Positions 63,006 through 64,000 of a stretch of 64,000 nucleotides of DNA are shown piece after piece. Under the pieces are notes generated by a model that did not search any database, was not told the origin of the DNA, and saw only the letters and a program-made list of their open reading frames with translations. The position numbers and the translations under genes were made by a program. Each line of letters starts with the position of its first letter. The first letter of the stretch is position 1. This DNA comes from Clavelina lepadiformis. Lineage: Eukaryota > Chordata > Ascidiacea > Aplousobranchia > Clavelinidae. Location of the stretch: the NCBI RefSeq assembly GCF_947623445.1, contig NC_135246.1:16413856-16477855 (forward strand), written 5' to 3'.

Positions 63006-64000
63006 GGCAATAGTTAGAGCAGGGTTAGTATTGCAGTATTTATATAGAAGGTGCTACGGTAAACTACTTCGTTTAGCCTACTGTACATACAGACATCTAG
63101 ATGCACATATTCTCTGACATTAATATTATATCAACTGCGTTAAAAACAAAGATCTAAGCACAAGATTCATAGATGCGATATAAAGTTTTTTGGTGTAATT
63201 ATTCCTAAAGGGTTAAACAACCCTTGAAGACGCGATGCTCTATGGAAGTCCGAAATAAGAAGCGCTCGTCGCTTGCCTACACATCGACTGACCCGTGCTA
63301 AGACGCAGTATAATGCAAACAAGTTCGGTTCAATACAGAAAAAAGTTTTTTTAAAGACAACAATTTTCATATCATATTGGTAATTAAAACAACTTGTGTT
63401 TATGACGGTTAAACATTATATCATGTTGAAGATATAAAGGAAAGTTTGACAGTTTCTGACATAAGCATGCCCGAAGCTACTGTAGTAGTTAGCTTTAATA
63501 AAATTGTGTATCTACCTGCATTTTTTCTGCTTTTAGCAACCTCGTGGCTTTGAAATAATAGTCACAGCTAGGCCAGGAAGTGGGAAAATAGAAAGGACAC
63601 TACTGCGTGAGTTACTATTGTCATGTTGAAGTAACAATTGCAACATGTTATGTACACAAAACATGAACCTATCGTTAAGTGTACATTAATATAATTAATA
63701 AAATGAATGAAACTGCAGTGATATAGCCCATGTTATAATATTGGCAACGTTGTTGGCGTTAAAATGTGCGCATTCGTCACATGGGAGCTCTGTACGTTTC
63801 GTATTGATCAACTTTTAATGTGTTAGAATCAAACGATCAAGTATCACGTTAGTGGCTGCAATATGTCTAGGTCAATTGTGATCTAGGGCCCAGTTTCATG
63901 TCATAATTTTTCAAAGCTTTGCTGATTTTGCTTTATAAATGATAACAAAAGTTTGTTTTACGGATGTCTGTTCTCGGCAAAGCCTGGTCTTTCCATAAAA
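63006..64000. other. No feature recognised
   Basis: About 1 kb of mixed AT content with no domain, splice-bounded exon or repeat linked to the rest of the window. A 67-codon open frame at 63370-63167 looks like chance. Confidence 0.45.

Noticed and set aside
63167..63370. 67-codon open frame near the right edge
   Set aside because: No domain, no paralogue in the window, and no clear splice or promoter context.

Overview
This window looks like genomic DNA from an invertebrate chordate, most likely an ascidian of the genus Ciona. That placement is an inference. The DNA is AT-rich, the genes are split into short exons with mostly short GT-AG introns, and the products are secreted thrombospondin-type-1 (TSR), EGF and C-type-lectin modules. 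There are no bacterial-style operons. Exon limits were read by eye from splice signals, conserved phase and comparison between paralogues, and each intact model sums to a multiple of three.

Region 1 (1-25.5 kb) holds four paralogous secreted TSR-EGF genes, two on each strand and pointing outward. Gene A (9050 to beyond position 1) and gene B (13855-10675) are on the minus strand. Gene C (17188-20072) and gene D (22332-25460) are on the plus strand. All share one plan: signal peptide, one large multi-TSR exon, then TSR exons of 145, 131 and 234 bp, then phase-1 EGF exons of 123 or 126 bp. The number of TSRs differs (A 7, B 8, C 5, D 7). Gene A ends in a five-exon EGF cassette repeated in tandem with a period of about 1.79 kb and running off the window. 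Gene C carries a 19-bp direct duplication that shifts its frame.

Region 2 (25.5-28.8 kb) has no recognisable gene, only a short dispersed repeat.

Region 3 (28.8-60.2 kb) is a mosaic of segmental duplications. Six two-domain C-type lectin genes (E1-E6) share one five-exon structure. E1, E2, E4, E5 and E6 are open, and E3 has a stop at codon 3. E4 is inverted and lies head to head with E3. Between the lectin genes lie decayed 5' ends of a gene D-like TSR gene, all without start codon and exon-1 donor; orphan lectin last exons; EGF-exon relics; a solo-type LTR with a truncated gag-like reading frame; and a deleted, inverted pseudogene of gene D (F).

Region 4 (60.2-64 kb) holds fragments of another TSR gene (H) and two decayed EGF exons, then about 1 kb with nothing recognised.

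The locus reads as a fast birth-and-death cluster of secreted adhesion or recognition proteins. TSR, EGF and C-type-lectin modules are typical of extracellular matrix, larval adhesion or metamorphosis proteins, and of innate immunity. Nothing in the sequence decides between these roles.
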